Source of the DNA: Massilia sp. Leaf139
GTDB lineage: Bacteria; Pseudomonadota; Gammaproteobacteria; Burkholderiales; Burkholderiaceae_D
DNA length: 64,000 bases
Direction of reading: 5' to 3'
Assembly (NCBI RefSeq): GCF_001424165.1
Contig: NZ_LMOJ01000022.1
Coordinates: 533,111-597,110 of the forward strand
Part shown: piece after piece, positions 42,312 through 50,267 of the stretch
Layout: each line of letters opens with the position of its first letter
Position numbering within the stretch: position 1 is the stretch's first letter
Notes under the pieces: generated by a model
Database searches by the model: none
Told to the model about the DNA's origin: nothing
What the model saw: the letters and a program-made list of their open reading frames with translations, nothing else
Program-made: the position numbers and the translations under genes

Positions 42312-43148
42312 TCAGGCCAGGCGCATCGCGCAAGCGCCGCCGGCGATCAGCCCGGCCGCCAGCAGGCGCGCCGGGCCGACCCGTTCGCGCAGCAGCAGCG
42401 CCGCGATCAGGGTCGCGAACAGGATCGAGGTTTCGCGCAGGGCGGCCACAGCCGCCACCGGCGCGCGCGTCATCGCCCACAGCGCGATGCCATACGAGCC
42501 CACGCTCAACAGCCCGCCACCGAACACGCTGACCGGATGGCGGCGCGCGAACGCCAGCAAGTCTGCGCGTCGGCCGCGCCAGCCCAGCGCCAGCACGCTG
42601 AGCGCGGTCAGCAAGAAAATCCACATCGTATAGCTGGCCGGCGCGCCGGATCGGCGCACGCCGGCGCCGTCAACCAGCGTGTAGAGCGCGATCACGCCGG
42701 CCGTGGCCAGCGCCAGCAAGGTGGTGCGGCGGCCTGCCCGGCCATGGCGCGCGGCGTCGGCGCACATGGCCAGCACGCCGCCGCAGATCAGGCCCACGGC
42801 CAGCCACTGGCCCGTCTTCAGATCCTCGCCTGCCAGATGCCCGCATAGCGCAACGATCAGCGGCGCCACGCCGCGCATGAGCGGATAGGCGTGACTGAGT
42901 TCGCCGCTGCGATAGGTCGCGATCAGGAGGAAGTAATACAGCGTTTGCGCCAGGGCCGAGGCGCCGATGAAGGGCCAGCTGGCCGGCGCGGGTGCGGCCA
43001 CGAAAGGCAGGGCGCAAGCGCACAGCAGCCCGGCTTCGGTGGCCACGAGGATGGTGGCGCTGGCGCCGCCATGGGCCTTGACCAGCGTGTTCCATCCCGC
43101 GTGCAGGAGGGCGGCGACGAGGACGGCGGCGATGACGTGGTCAGGCAT
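42312..43148 (-). CDS. EamA/DMT-family transporter
   Basis: 278-residue inner-membrane protein with ten helices in two EamA halves (HAGWNTLVKAHGG at the start; APVAAVAALRETSILFATLIAALLLRERV in the second half, with the typical Glu). Members move small metabolites; the substrate cannot be told. Its start is close to the terminator of the PEP-CTERM gene, so it has its own promoter. Confidence 0.86.
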   Translation of the reverse strand: MPDHVIAAVLVAALLHAGWNTLVKAHGGASATILVATEAGLLCACALPFVAAPAPASWPFIGASALAQTLYYFLLIATYRSGELSHAYPLMRGVAPLIVALCGHLAGEDLKTGQWLAVGLICGGVLAMCADAARHGRAGRRTTLLALATAGVIALYTLVDGAGVRRSGAPASYTMWIFLLTALSVLALGWRGRRADLLAFARRHPVSVFGGGLLSVGSYGIALWAMTRAPVAAVAALRETSILFATLIAALLLRERVGPARLLAAGLIAGGACAMRLA

Positions 43149-43171
43149 GGGGCGAGCGCTGAAAGGCAGGC

Positions 43172-43200
43172 AAAAAAATAGCCTGGCGAACCAGGCTATT
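43172..43200 (-). terminator. Terminator of the PEP-CTERM gene
   Basis: Ten-bp stem AATAGCCTGG/CCAGGCTATT with CGAA loop (43177-43200), followed on the minus strand by a seven-T run, 24 nt after the stop codon. Confidence 0.9.
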
Positions 43201-43223
43201 GTCTTGCTCGAGGCTTGTGAAGA

Positions 43224-44078
43224 TTACTTCACGCGGCGACGCATGGCGCCGATACCGAACAGGGCGATACCGAACAGGGCGACCGAGGTCGGCTCCGGCA
43301 CTTCGTTGAACTTGAACTGGCCGTTGTTGCCGACGAAGAAGTAGTCGCCTGGTGCGTTGGTGTAGGCTTCGCCGTTGCAGCCGTTGCCGGTGAAGCCGGC
43401 AAACTGGCACGCCACTTCGTTGACCAGCAGCGAAGCTGGCGAGCCGATGGTGTTGGCGTTGGTGAAGGCGTAGGCGGTGTTGTTCAGGGTCGACATGTCG
43501 ACGCCCTTGTCGGTGAAGAAGTAACCGGCTGCCAGGGTGCCTTTGCCGGCGCTGGCGAAGATGCTCACGTTGCCGTTGTTGGTCGGGTCGCCCGATGCAT
43601 CGACACGGCCGCCGCCACCTGGCAGCAGGCTGAAGGTGCCGATCAGCGTACCGGTGTTGGCGCCGAAGTACTCGGTCGAGCTGCCGGCGGTGCCGTACTG
43701 GTTCACGGTGTTGTGGTACATCTTGATGCTGCCGCCGGTGAAGCTGAACTGGCCGCTGAAGTTGCCCGTGCCGGTCGCTTCGAAGGTGGCGCTGATATAG
43801 TTGCCAGGGAACACATCGTGGAACGAAGTGCCATTGCTGTCATTCTGGCGCACGTTGAACACGGCGTGTTCGGTGAAGGAGAACGAAGTACCGCCCGTAC
43901 GGGTGATGTTGATGAAGGCATTCCCGTTGACGTCCAGGTATTCGCGGACAGGGATGGCGCCGCCGGCGGCGCTGCCGTTGACGTCGAAGGTCCAGTTGTT
44001 CATGACTGGCGCTGCCTGAACGGTGCCGGCGGCGAGGGAGACTGCTGCTGCGCAGCCAAGTTTCTTCATGAAGTTCAT
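43224..44078 (-). CDS. PEP-CTERM sorting-domain exported protein
   Basis: 284-residue protein with signal peptide (GCAAAVSLAAGTVQAAP) and a Gly/Asn/Thr-rich, low-lysine body. The C-terminal sorting tripartite is VPEPTSVALFGIALFGIGAMRRRVK in pieces: PEP motif, hydrophobic helix, Arg/Lys cluster. Such proteins are processed by exosortase (EpsH/XrtA) and exported with extracellular polysaccharide. No exosortase is in this window. The gene has lower GC than its neighbours and a strong sigma-54-type promoter. ATG 44078 is used; an in-frame ATG nine nt later is possible. Confidence 0.9.
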   Translation of the reverse strand: MNFMKKLGCAAAVSLAAGTVQAAPVMNNWTFDVNGSAAGGAIPVREYLDVNGNAFINITRTGGTSFSFTEHAVFNVRQNDSNGTSFHDVFPGNYISATFEATGTGNFSGQFSFTGGSIKMYHNTVNQYGTAGSSTEYFGANTGTLIGTFSLLPGGGGRVDASGDPTNNGNVSIFASAGKGTLAAGYFFTDKGVDMSTLNNTAYAFTNANTIGSPASLLVNEVACQFAGFTGNGCNGEAYTNAPGDYFFVGNNGQFKFNEVPEPTSVALFGIALFGIGAMRRRVK

Positions 44079-44130
44079 TCTTGTTCTCTTTCAGTAAGTG
44101 ATTCAATGGTAATGAAACTGAGTACTGATG

Positions 44131-44146
44131 AGCAACAACCGTGCCA
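44131..44146 (-). promoter_or_regulatory. Sigma-54 (-24/-12) promoter of the PEP-CTERM gene
   Basis: The minus strand reads TGGCACGGTTGTTGCT, matching the consensus TGGCACG-N4-TTGCW at every position. The start point would be near 44120, about 42 nt before the ATG. PEP-CTERM genes in related bacteria are known to depend on RpoN and the PrsK/PrsR two-component system. Confidence 0.85.
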
Positions 44147-44171
44147 GCTGGAAAGAATTGATATAAATCAA

Positions 44172-44212
44172 ACAGTTGCGTAAATGCAGTTTAGATACGC
44201 ACTGGCAACTGT
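44172..44212. promoter_or_regulatory. Candidate enhancer site for a sigma-54 activator (PrsR-like)
   Basis: Perfect inverted 8-mers ACAGTTGC (44172-44179) and GCAACTGT (44205-44212) are separated by 25 bp. The inner sequence also pairs (GCGTA/TACGC). The dyad lies 26-66 bp upstream of the -24 box, where a bacterial enhancer-binding protein would bind. Confidence 0.5.
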
Positions 44213-44276
44213 AAAAATTTCCGACAGTAAATTGTAGATGTGAAGCGCCATCGCTTACGGCGACGCGGTAGCCACG

Positions 44277-44939
44277 TCAGGGCGCCGTCCCCAGCCATTC
44301 GTCCTCAAACGCGCTGCGGAATGTAAGCAGCGCTGCCAGGCGGGTCTCGGCCAGCGCGCGCCCCGCCTCGAGCTGCATCATGCCGGGTAGCCGCGCCAGC
44401 TTGACGGCGATGTGGTCGAGCGTCCAGGCGCCGTCGTCGAGGGGACGATTCGCGGCCAGCGGATCGGACGGATGGGCCAGCGGTCGTCCTAGCTGTCCGG
44501 AAACATGAAACATGCGCGCCAGGCCGACGGCGCCGAGGGCGTCGAGCCGGTCGGCATCCTGGACGATCTTCGCTTCCAGCGTCGCCGGTGGAATCGCGGC
44601 CGAGAAGCTGTGCGCCTCGATCGCGTGCGCGACCGCGTCGATGCGCTCGGGCGGAAAGCCCAGCCGCGCTAGTTCGGTGCGGGCCAGCCGGGCCGAACGG
44701 CGCGAGGCCTGGGTGCGCTCTGGATGGTCTTTCGGCAGGTTGACCAGGTCGTGCAGGTAGCAGGCGGCCAGCACGACCAGGGCGTCGGCCTCGGGATGGT
44801 GGACGAGCAGGGCCTGGGCGCTGCGCCAGACGCGCTCCAGATGGCTGGCGTCGTGGGCGCCGTCGCTGCCCGCGGCCGCGGCGGCGAGCGTGGCGAGGCG
44901 CACGCGCCAGCCGTTCAATTCAGGCGACGAGGGAAGCAT
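44277..44939 (-). CDS. HD-domain phosphohydrolase (YedJ-like)
   Basis: 220-residue metal-dependent hydrolase. HD motif residues are H...HD...D: HDASHLERVWR, CYLHDLVNLPKD, and the later AIEAHSF and KIVQDADRLDALGA. This is the pattern of YedJ-type HD proteins of unclear substrate. ATG 44939 overlaps the end of the RNase H gene by 20 bp, so the two are co-transcribed. Confidence 0.86.
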   Translation of the reverse strand: MLPSSPELNGWRVRLATLAAAAAGSDGAHDASHLERVWRSAQALLVHHPEADALVVLAACYLHDLVNLPKDHPERTQASRRSARLARTELARLGFPPERIDAVAHAIEAHSFSAAIPPATLEAKIVQDADRLDALGAVGLARMFHVSGQLGRPLAHPSDPLAANRPLDDGAWTLDHIAVKLARLPGMMQLEAGRALAETRLAALLTFRSAFEDEWLGTAP

Positions 44940-45606
44940 CGGGCTCCATGCAGGGGGACAGGCTGGCGCGCTGCGACAGCGCGTCGGCCTCGCGGTTCTT
45001 GTGGCGCGGCACCCAGCGCAGGGCGGCGCCCGGCAGCCGCGCCAGCAGCGCATGCACGCGGGCGCGGTAAGGCTGCAGGCTGGGCGCACCGGCCTGCGGC
45101 GGCGCGGCGACGTCGTCGATGACGACGCGGCTGTCGCCATACACCGTCAGTTCGCGCGCGTCCTGCGCGAGCGCGGCCTCGAGCACGGCGATCAGGGCCA
45201 GGTATTCCGCTTCGCTGCTGTTGCCATAACCGGCTGGCCGCGAGAGCTCGACCAGCTGGCCATCCGGCCCGAGCAGGCGGGCGCCGATGCCGCAGTGGCC
45301 CGGATTGGGGCGGGCCGAACCGTCGAACCAGGCGCGCCATGCAGTGGGCGCGCCCTCGTGGCGGACACGGCGGCGCGCCGCGGCGGCCGTGCGCGCCGCC
45401 TGCCTGGCCAGCGCGCGCGCCGTCTCCCCGGCGCGCAAGGCGGCGCGCGCGTCGAGCAGGGCGGCCAGGCCGGCCGCGCCGGCGGACGCCGTCAGCGTGG
45501 CGCGCAGCGCGTCTTCGGGCGACAGTCCGGTGCGCACGGCAAGCTTGCGGCTGGCGGCCAGTTCGCCGCGGTTGGCGGCGCCTTGTAAGCAGTCGAGTTC
45601 GGTCAT
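44920..45606 (-). CDS. RNase H-fold protein (RNase HI-like) with helical N-terminal region
   Basis: 228-residue protein. Residues ~1-85 are Ala/Arg-rich and helical; ~88-215 form an RNase H fold with catalytic acids in WFDGSARPNPG (Asp), SSEAEYLAL (Glu), VYGDSRVVID (Asp) and the C-terminal RHKNREAD. The full catalytic set suggests active hydrolysis of RNA in RNA:DNA hybrids. It resembles 'reverse transcriptase-like' RNase H proteins rather than housekeeping RnhA. It overlaps the HD gene downstream. Confidence 0.85.
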   Translation of the reverse strand: MTELDCLQGAANRGELAASRKLAVRTGLSPEDALRATLTASAGAAGLAALLDARAALRAGETARALARQAARTAAAARRRVRHEGAPTAWRAWFDGSARPNPGHCGIGARLLGPDGQLVELSRPAGYGNSSEAEYLALIAVLEAALAQDARELTVYGDSRVVIDDVAAPPQAGAPSLQPYRARVHALLARLPGAALRWVPRHKNREADALSQRASLSPCMEPDASLVA

Positions 45607-45675
45607 GGCGCCAGCATAACCGGTTTCGATGCGGCCGGCATGGCAGGCCCCGGCGCGGCGACGGGCCGCGCCATG

Positions 45676-45700
45676 AAAAAAAGCGCCCCGCGGGGCGCTT
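45676..45700 (-). terminator. Terminator of the YXWGXW-type protein gene
   Basis: Ten-bp palindromic stem AAGCGCCCCG/CGGGGCGCTT (45681-45700), preceded on the plus strand by seven A, which read as T on the minus transcript, 18 nt after the stop codon. Confidence 0.85.
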
Positions 45701-45718
45701 TCCAGGTACTGCCGCCGA

Positions 45719-46291
45719 TCAGCGGCGGTAGGGGTTGTCCGGACGGCTGTCGTAGTGATTCGGACGGCCGTCGCCATCGCGGTCGCGGTCGCGGCGGTTC
45801 GAGACGCCGTCGTTGTCGAGGTCGCGGTCGTAGCGGTTCGGCACGCCGTCGCGATCCGTGTCGCGGCCATAGGAACGGCGCTCGTAACGGTCGGGCATGC
45901 CGTCGCGGTCGCGGTCGCGATGGTAGCCGTCGCGGTAGCCGTCGCGCCCGCCGTAGCCGCCGCCGTAGTAGCGCTCGCCACCGCGCGGCGACCATCCGCC
46001 CTGCTGCATGTACCAGCGGCCGCCGCGCTGGTGCCAGGCGGGAGGCGCGTAGATATAGCCGGGGCGCTCGGCGATATAGGTGCCCGGCACCCAGTAGTGG
46101 CGGTGACCGCGCCAGTCCCAGTACCCTGGCGACCAGACGTAGCCGCGGCGCACGGCGGGGGCGCGTTCGTACATCGGGGCCGGCGGGGCCGAGCCGATGT
46201 AGAGTTCGACGTTCTGCGCCGTCGACGGCAGCGGTGCATAAGCAGCGGCGCCGATGGCGATCAGGGTGGCAAGGGTCAGGCTGGATTTCAT
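45719..46291 (-). CDS. Exported YXWGXW-type protein with Asp-rich repeats
   Basis: 190-residue protein with a signal peptide (LTLATLIAIGAAAYAPLPSTAQ). An aromatic Trp/Tyr/His module follows (YVWSPGYWDWRGHRHYWVPG), as in YXWGXW-repeat envelope proteins. The C-terminal half has DxDxDG repeats (DRDRDGMPDR, DTDRDGVPNR, DLDNDGVSNR, DRDGDGRPNH) like thrombospondin type-3 calcium-binding repeats. Calcium binding is inferred. GGAG precedes ATG 46291 by six nt; the upstream ATG (46303) lies against that site. Confidence 0.8.
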   Translation of the reverse strand: MKSSLTLATLIAIGAAAYAPLPSTAQNVELYIGSAPPAPMYERAPAVRRGYVWSPGYWDWRGHRHYWVPGTYIAERPGYIYAPPAWHQRGGRWYMQQGGWSPRGGERYYGGGYGGRDGYRDGYHRDRDRDGMPDRYERRSYGRDTDRDGVPNRYDRDLDNDGVSNRRDRDRDGDGRPNHYDSRPDNPYRR

Positions 46292-46510
46292 GTCGTTCTC
46301 CATCTCCAAAAGCGGATGATTCAATATATCAACCGGCTGATCGAAATGGGGCGTTTGACGCACCTGCTTACAACTGAAACAGATTGCTGCAGCTCGGCTG
46401 CAACAGGCGGGGCGGAAGGGCAGGAAGGACTGAGCGGGAAGGGCGGGGCGGGAGGGTGTCAGGGAACGAGCCGGGCGCCCGTCAAGAAGCGGCCCGGCGC
46501 GCAGGGACGC

Positions 46511-46747
46511 TCAAATCCGGCTCCCGGTGCCGCGGGCGGCCAGCACGGTCGGCTGTTCGGCGGCGGGACGCTTGCCTTTCACGACGACGACGGCCATTTT
46601 CGTTTCGGTGGCGATGCTCGAATCGAGGATGGCGGCCGGGCGGGCCTTGGCCTGCGCTTGCGGCAGCGGGCCGCTGAGGAAGCTGGCCGACGCGGCGGCG
46701 GCGAGGGCAACGACGAAAACGGCTTCCATGTGCTTGGCGATGTTCAC
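46511..46747 (-). CDS. Small exported protein of unknown function
   Basis: 78-residue protein beginning with GTG 46747 (AAGGAG about nine nt upstream). A hydrophobic N-terminal signal (AVFVVALAAAASASFLSGPLPQAQA) is followed by a short basic mature part. No family is recognised. It is divergent from the large penicillin-binding protein gene. Confidence 0.6.
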   Translation of the reverse strand: MNIAKHMEAVFVVALAAAASASFLSGPLPQAQAKARPAAILDSSIATETKMAVVVVKGKRPAAEQPTVLAARGTGSRI

Positions 46748-46973
46748 GGTCTGTCTCCTTGCGGGTGGGGTTTCGATGTGTCCACTCTAGCCACGCCCTC
46801 TTTCGAACACCACCGGATTGCGACGAGTCGCATGAAAAGCGGGATGGCCTGCACAAAAGCGCGACCGATGCGCTGCCGTCAACGTCGCCGAACCCGGCGC
46901 TAACGGCGCGCTTTTCGCTTCCCCCCGCTAGGCTTGCCCAGAAGCGGCCAGGGTCGGCCGACACGGAGGGAAG

Positions 46974-49900
46974 ATGGGAGGAATGTTCGCCACGGTGGTG
47001 GCCGGATGGGCTGCGGGATTGGCTGGAAGCCACAGGGACTGGCGCCGCGCGCGCAACCTGCGCGCGGCCAAACCGCGGCCTGCGGCCGGCGCGCCCGCGT
47101 TGCCGCGTTTTTCGCTCGACCTCTCGTTGCGCGTCTGGGTGGTGCTGTGCGCGCTCTGCCTGGCCGCCGGCGGCGCGCTGCTGATCGCCTTCCACGCGCG
47201 TGCGCTCGGCGCGGCGGCCGGCAGCCGCGCCGATGCCGGATCCGGCCCGGTGCGTTCGCTGGCCTCCCTGCAGCCGGCGCTGCCCGGCATCGCCTTCAGC
47301 GTGCCGGCGCAGGCGGGCGTCACGCTGACGGCCCAGCCGGGCGGCGCCCTGCTGGTGCTGGCGCGCATGCGCGCCGCGCGGCCGGTCGTGATCGACCTGT
47401 GCAGCCAGGCGCTGGCCGGCAGCGGCGGGCGCCTGGCGCCGCTGCGCATCGGCTACCCGTTTTCGGAAATCGCGGGCTGGGCTGCGCGCAACGAATTCGC
47501 CGCGAATCCGGTCACGCTGAGGAACCTTGTGCTGAGCGGCGCGCCGATGCCGCGGGTCGACATCGGCGGCCGGCTCGGCGCACCGCTGCAGCTGGCCTGG
47601 CATGGACAGGCGGCGCGCTGGATCGGCGACGCCAGCGCCGGCGCCATCGCACGCGGCGAACGCGGTGCGGTCGCGCTGGGCGGCGCGGGCTGGCTGGTAT
47701 GGGGCGAAGCGGCCGCGCTGCGTGTCGCGCGCCGCGCCAGCGCCGCCTGCCCGCAGGCCGGCGAACTGGTGCTGACGCGCCACGACGCGGCGCCGGATGC
47801 GGCACCAGGCGCAGCAACGAGCGCCATCGTCGGCGCCTACCCCGAGCGCGGCGCGGCGCTTGAGCTGCGGCTGGCGCCGGGCGACTACCGCGTCCCGGCG
47901 GCGGCGCCCGCCGCGCTGGAGGACGGCGCCCTGTTCGACAGCCTGCTGGCGCGCGGCATGCTGCGCCTCGGCGCGGACGGCATGATCCGGCTGGCGCCGC
48001 GCGACCTGGCCCAGTGGCGCGCCGCCGATCCGTCCCAGCGCACGGGCGACCTGCACGCCTGGAACAAGGTCGTGCTCGACGAGGCCGGACTGCGCCTGCT
48101 GGCGCGCCTGCACGGCCGCGCCGACGGCGCCTTCGTGCGCGAGCAAGTGCGCGTCTTCAACGGCGAACGGCGCCTGCTGGCCTGGCGCCTGCGTCCGGGC
48201 GCTGATGCCGCTTCCTGGCAGGCCTATGCCGGCCCGGCCGCAGCGGCCACGGCCGAGGCCATGCCGCTCGGCGCGGCGCGCCTGTTCGACCGCCTGCCGC
48301 AGGGTTGGGCGCCGTGGCGGCGCGTGGCCGAGTGGCCGGACGGCGCAGCGACGGCGCGGCTCGTCCTGAGCCTGGCGCGCCCCGCCAGCGGCGACGAACG
48401 CATCGAGTTGATGGTGGCGGGGCGGGTCGGCGCCATCGCCGGCGCGGCGCCGCTGGCCACCCATCCCGCCTGCGGCGGGCGCGCCTGCCGCCAGCGCGAC
48501 GATGTGCGCGAACTGGTGCTGGCGCCCCAGCGCGGCGCGCGCGAAGTCGTCATCAGCGTGGCGCCGCTCGACCTGGCCGCCATGAGCGGCAATGGCGACG
48601 CGGCCTATCGCCACCTGCGCGTGAAGGATGGACGCCTGGCCTGGCAGGCGCTGCCCCGGCCGCAGCGCGCCGTGCCGGCGCCGCCGGTTCCGGTGCGCCT
48701 GGCCGACCGCCATGGCGCGCCGCTGTGGGAAGCCGGCAGCGCCGGCACGGCCGCGCGCGCGGCCGGCCTGGCCACGCTGCTCGGCCTGAATCCGGATCAT
48801 GCGGGCAGCGTGGCCGGCATGCTGGCACGCCTGCCGTCGCCGAGCGGACGCCCGCATGCGGCCACGCTCACGCTCGACCTCGGGCTGCAGCAGCTGGCCG
48901 ACGCCGTGCTCGATTGCGTCGGCATGCGCCGCGGTACCTGGGATGGCGCGCGCTGCCAGGGCGGCGCGGCGGCGCCAGGCGGTCGCCAGGCGGGCCTGGT
49001 GCTGCTCGACACCGGCAACGGCGACATCCTGGCCGCCGCCAGCGCGAATGCGGACAATGCGGCGTCGCAGGCCGAGTGGAGCGAGCTGCGCGACTTCGAC
49101 CGGGTCGATCCGGCGCGCAGCCCCTTGCGCCAGGCAGCGCTGCAGCACGACGGCGGCGCCGAGCGCAGTCCCGGCTCGACCTTCAAGATCGTCAGCGCGC
49201 TCGGCCTGGAGCTGGCGGCCCAGCGCGATCCGCGCCTGGAGGCGCTGCTTGGCGGCATGCCGCTGGCCGGGATGGACGCCCTGGCCGCGGCGCGCGGCTT
49301 CGCCTTCCGTACCGATGCGCCCTCGTACCCGCATGCGGGCGGCGGCGCGCGCATCACCAACTTCCGCGAAGGAAGGCTCGACCGCCGCGCCCAGGACGGC
49401 CGCCTGGGCCTGTCCGAAGCGCTGGCCTACAGCCTCAATACCTGGTTCGCCTGGAGCGCCGAACTATCGGACGCCAGCCTGCTCGGCCAGGCCCAGGGCG
49501 GCGTGCCCAGCCTGCGCGCCCTGGACGACACGGCCCTGCTCGGGGTACGCCCGATTGCCGACATGGCGCGCCGCCTCGGCTTCGAGCGGCCGCTGAAGCT
49601 CGACGGCGGCCTGCTGCCGCCTGACTACGAGTGGCGCCACTGGGACGCGCTGCAGGCGGGCGTCGCCGGCTTCGACCCGGTCGGCACGCGCCATGAACTG
49701 CGCCAGATGGCGATCGGCCTGCGCATGCAGGCCACGCCCCTGCACATGGCGCTGGCGGCCGGCGCGGTGGGCGAGGGCAGGGCGATCGCGCCGCGCCTGC
49801 TGCTGGCGCTCGACGGACGCGACGCCCACGCCCAGCCGGGCGCGCCGCTGGGCGTGCGCCTCGACCGCATCCGCGCCGGCCTGCACGGCGTCGTCACCCA

Positions 49901-50177
49901 CGGCACGGCGGCCAGCGTATTCCGCGGCCCGGAGTTCGATCGGCTCCGCGCCGGCCTGCACGGCAAGACCGGCACCGCGCCGACGGGCGAGGACGGAGGG
50001 GCGACCGTCTGGTTCACCGGCTGGCTGGAGCCAAGCAGCCTTCCCGGCCAGAGCCGGCGCCTCGCCTTTGCCGTGTTTGTGAGCCGCTCGGGCGCGACCG
50101 GCGGCGAACACGCGGCGCCGGTGGTGGCGGCGCTGCTGCGCAGCCTGGCCCAAAAGGCCGAACAGAGAGGGGACTGA
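46974..50177 (+). CDS. Oversized penicillin-binding transpeptidase
   Basis: 1067-residue protein with one N-terminal membrane helix (~52-75; VWVVLCALCLAAGGALLIAF). A large ~600-residue region without a recognised domain follows, then a penicillin-binding transpeptidase domain (~620-1065). The serine-protease-like triad of motifs is complete: STFK with Ser735 and Lys738, SLN at 820-822 and KTG at 998-1000. It should therefore cross-link or modify peptidoglycan in the periplasm and bind beta-lactams. There is no glycosyltransferase domain and no typical PBP2/FtsI dimerisation domain, and the size is far above class B PBPs. GGAGG precedes ATG 46974. Head of the cluster running to 58.8 kb; 90 nt separate it from the next gene. 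Confidence 0.82.
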   Translation: MGGMFATVVAGWAAGLAGSHRDWRRARNLRAAKPRPAAGAPALPRFSLDLSLRVWVVLCALCLAAGGALLIAFHARALGAAAGSRADAGSGPVRSLASLQPALPGIAFSVPAQAGVTLTAQPGGALLVLARMRAARPVVIDLCSQALAGSGGRLAPLRIGYPFSEIAGWAARNEFAANPVTLRNLVLSGAPMPRVDIGGRLGAPLQLAWHGQAARWIGDASAGAIARGERGAVALGGAGWLVWGEAAALRVARRASAACPQAGELVLTRHDAAPDAAPGAATSAIVGAYPERGAALELRLAPGDYRVPAAAPAALEDGALFDSLLARGMLRLGADGMIRLAPRDLAQWRAADPSQRTGDLHAWNKVVLDEAGLRLLARLHGRADGAFVREQVRVFNGERRLLAWRLRPGADAASWQAYAGPAAAATAEAMPLGAARLFDRLPQGWAPWRRVAEWPDGAATARLVLSLARPASGDERIELMVAGRVGAIAGAAPLATHPACGGRACRQRDDVRELVLAPQRGAREVVISVAPLDLAAMSGNGDAAYRHLRVKDGRLAWQALPRPQRAVPAPPVPVRLADRHGAPLWEAGSAGTAARAAGLATLLGLNPDHAGSVAGMLARLPSPSGRPHAATLTLDLGLQQLADAVLDCVGMRRGTWDGARCQGGAAAPGGRQAGLVLLDTGNGDILAAASANADNAASQAEWSELRDFDRVDPARSPLRQAALQHDGGAERSPGSTFKIVSALGLELAAQRDPRLEALLGGMPLAGMDALAAARGFAFRTDAPSYPHAGGGARITNFREGRLDRRAQDGRLGLSEALAYSLNTWFAWSAELSDASLLGQAQGGVPSLRALDDTALLGVRPIADMARRLGFERPLKLDGGLLPPDYEWRHWDALQAGVAGFDPVGTRHELRQMAIGLRMQATPLHMALAAGAVGEGRAIAPRLLLALDGRDAHAQPGAPLGVRLDRIRAGLHGVVTHGTAASVFRGPEFDRLRAGLHGKTGTAPTGEDGGATVWFTGWLEPSSLPGQSRRLAFAVFVSRSGATGGEHAAPVVAALLRSLAQKAEQRGD

Positions 50178-50267
50178 GCCTCTCCAGCGCGCCTCGATCT
50201 TGTGTTTCTGTGGCATGATTTACAAAATCCCTTATCTGGCGGATACGCCATCACACAAGAGGAAGGT

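Noticed and set aside
46482..49334. A 950-codon open frame on the minus strand opposite the PBP gene (others at 1646-4021, 9075-11213 and 35038-36966).
   Set aside because: Arg/Ala/Gly/His-biased translations without domains; antisense frames stay open because of very high GC, and the opposite strand encodes clear families.
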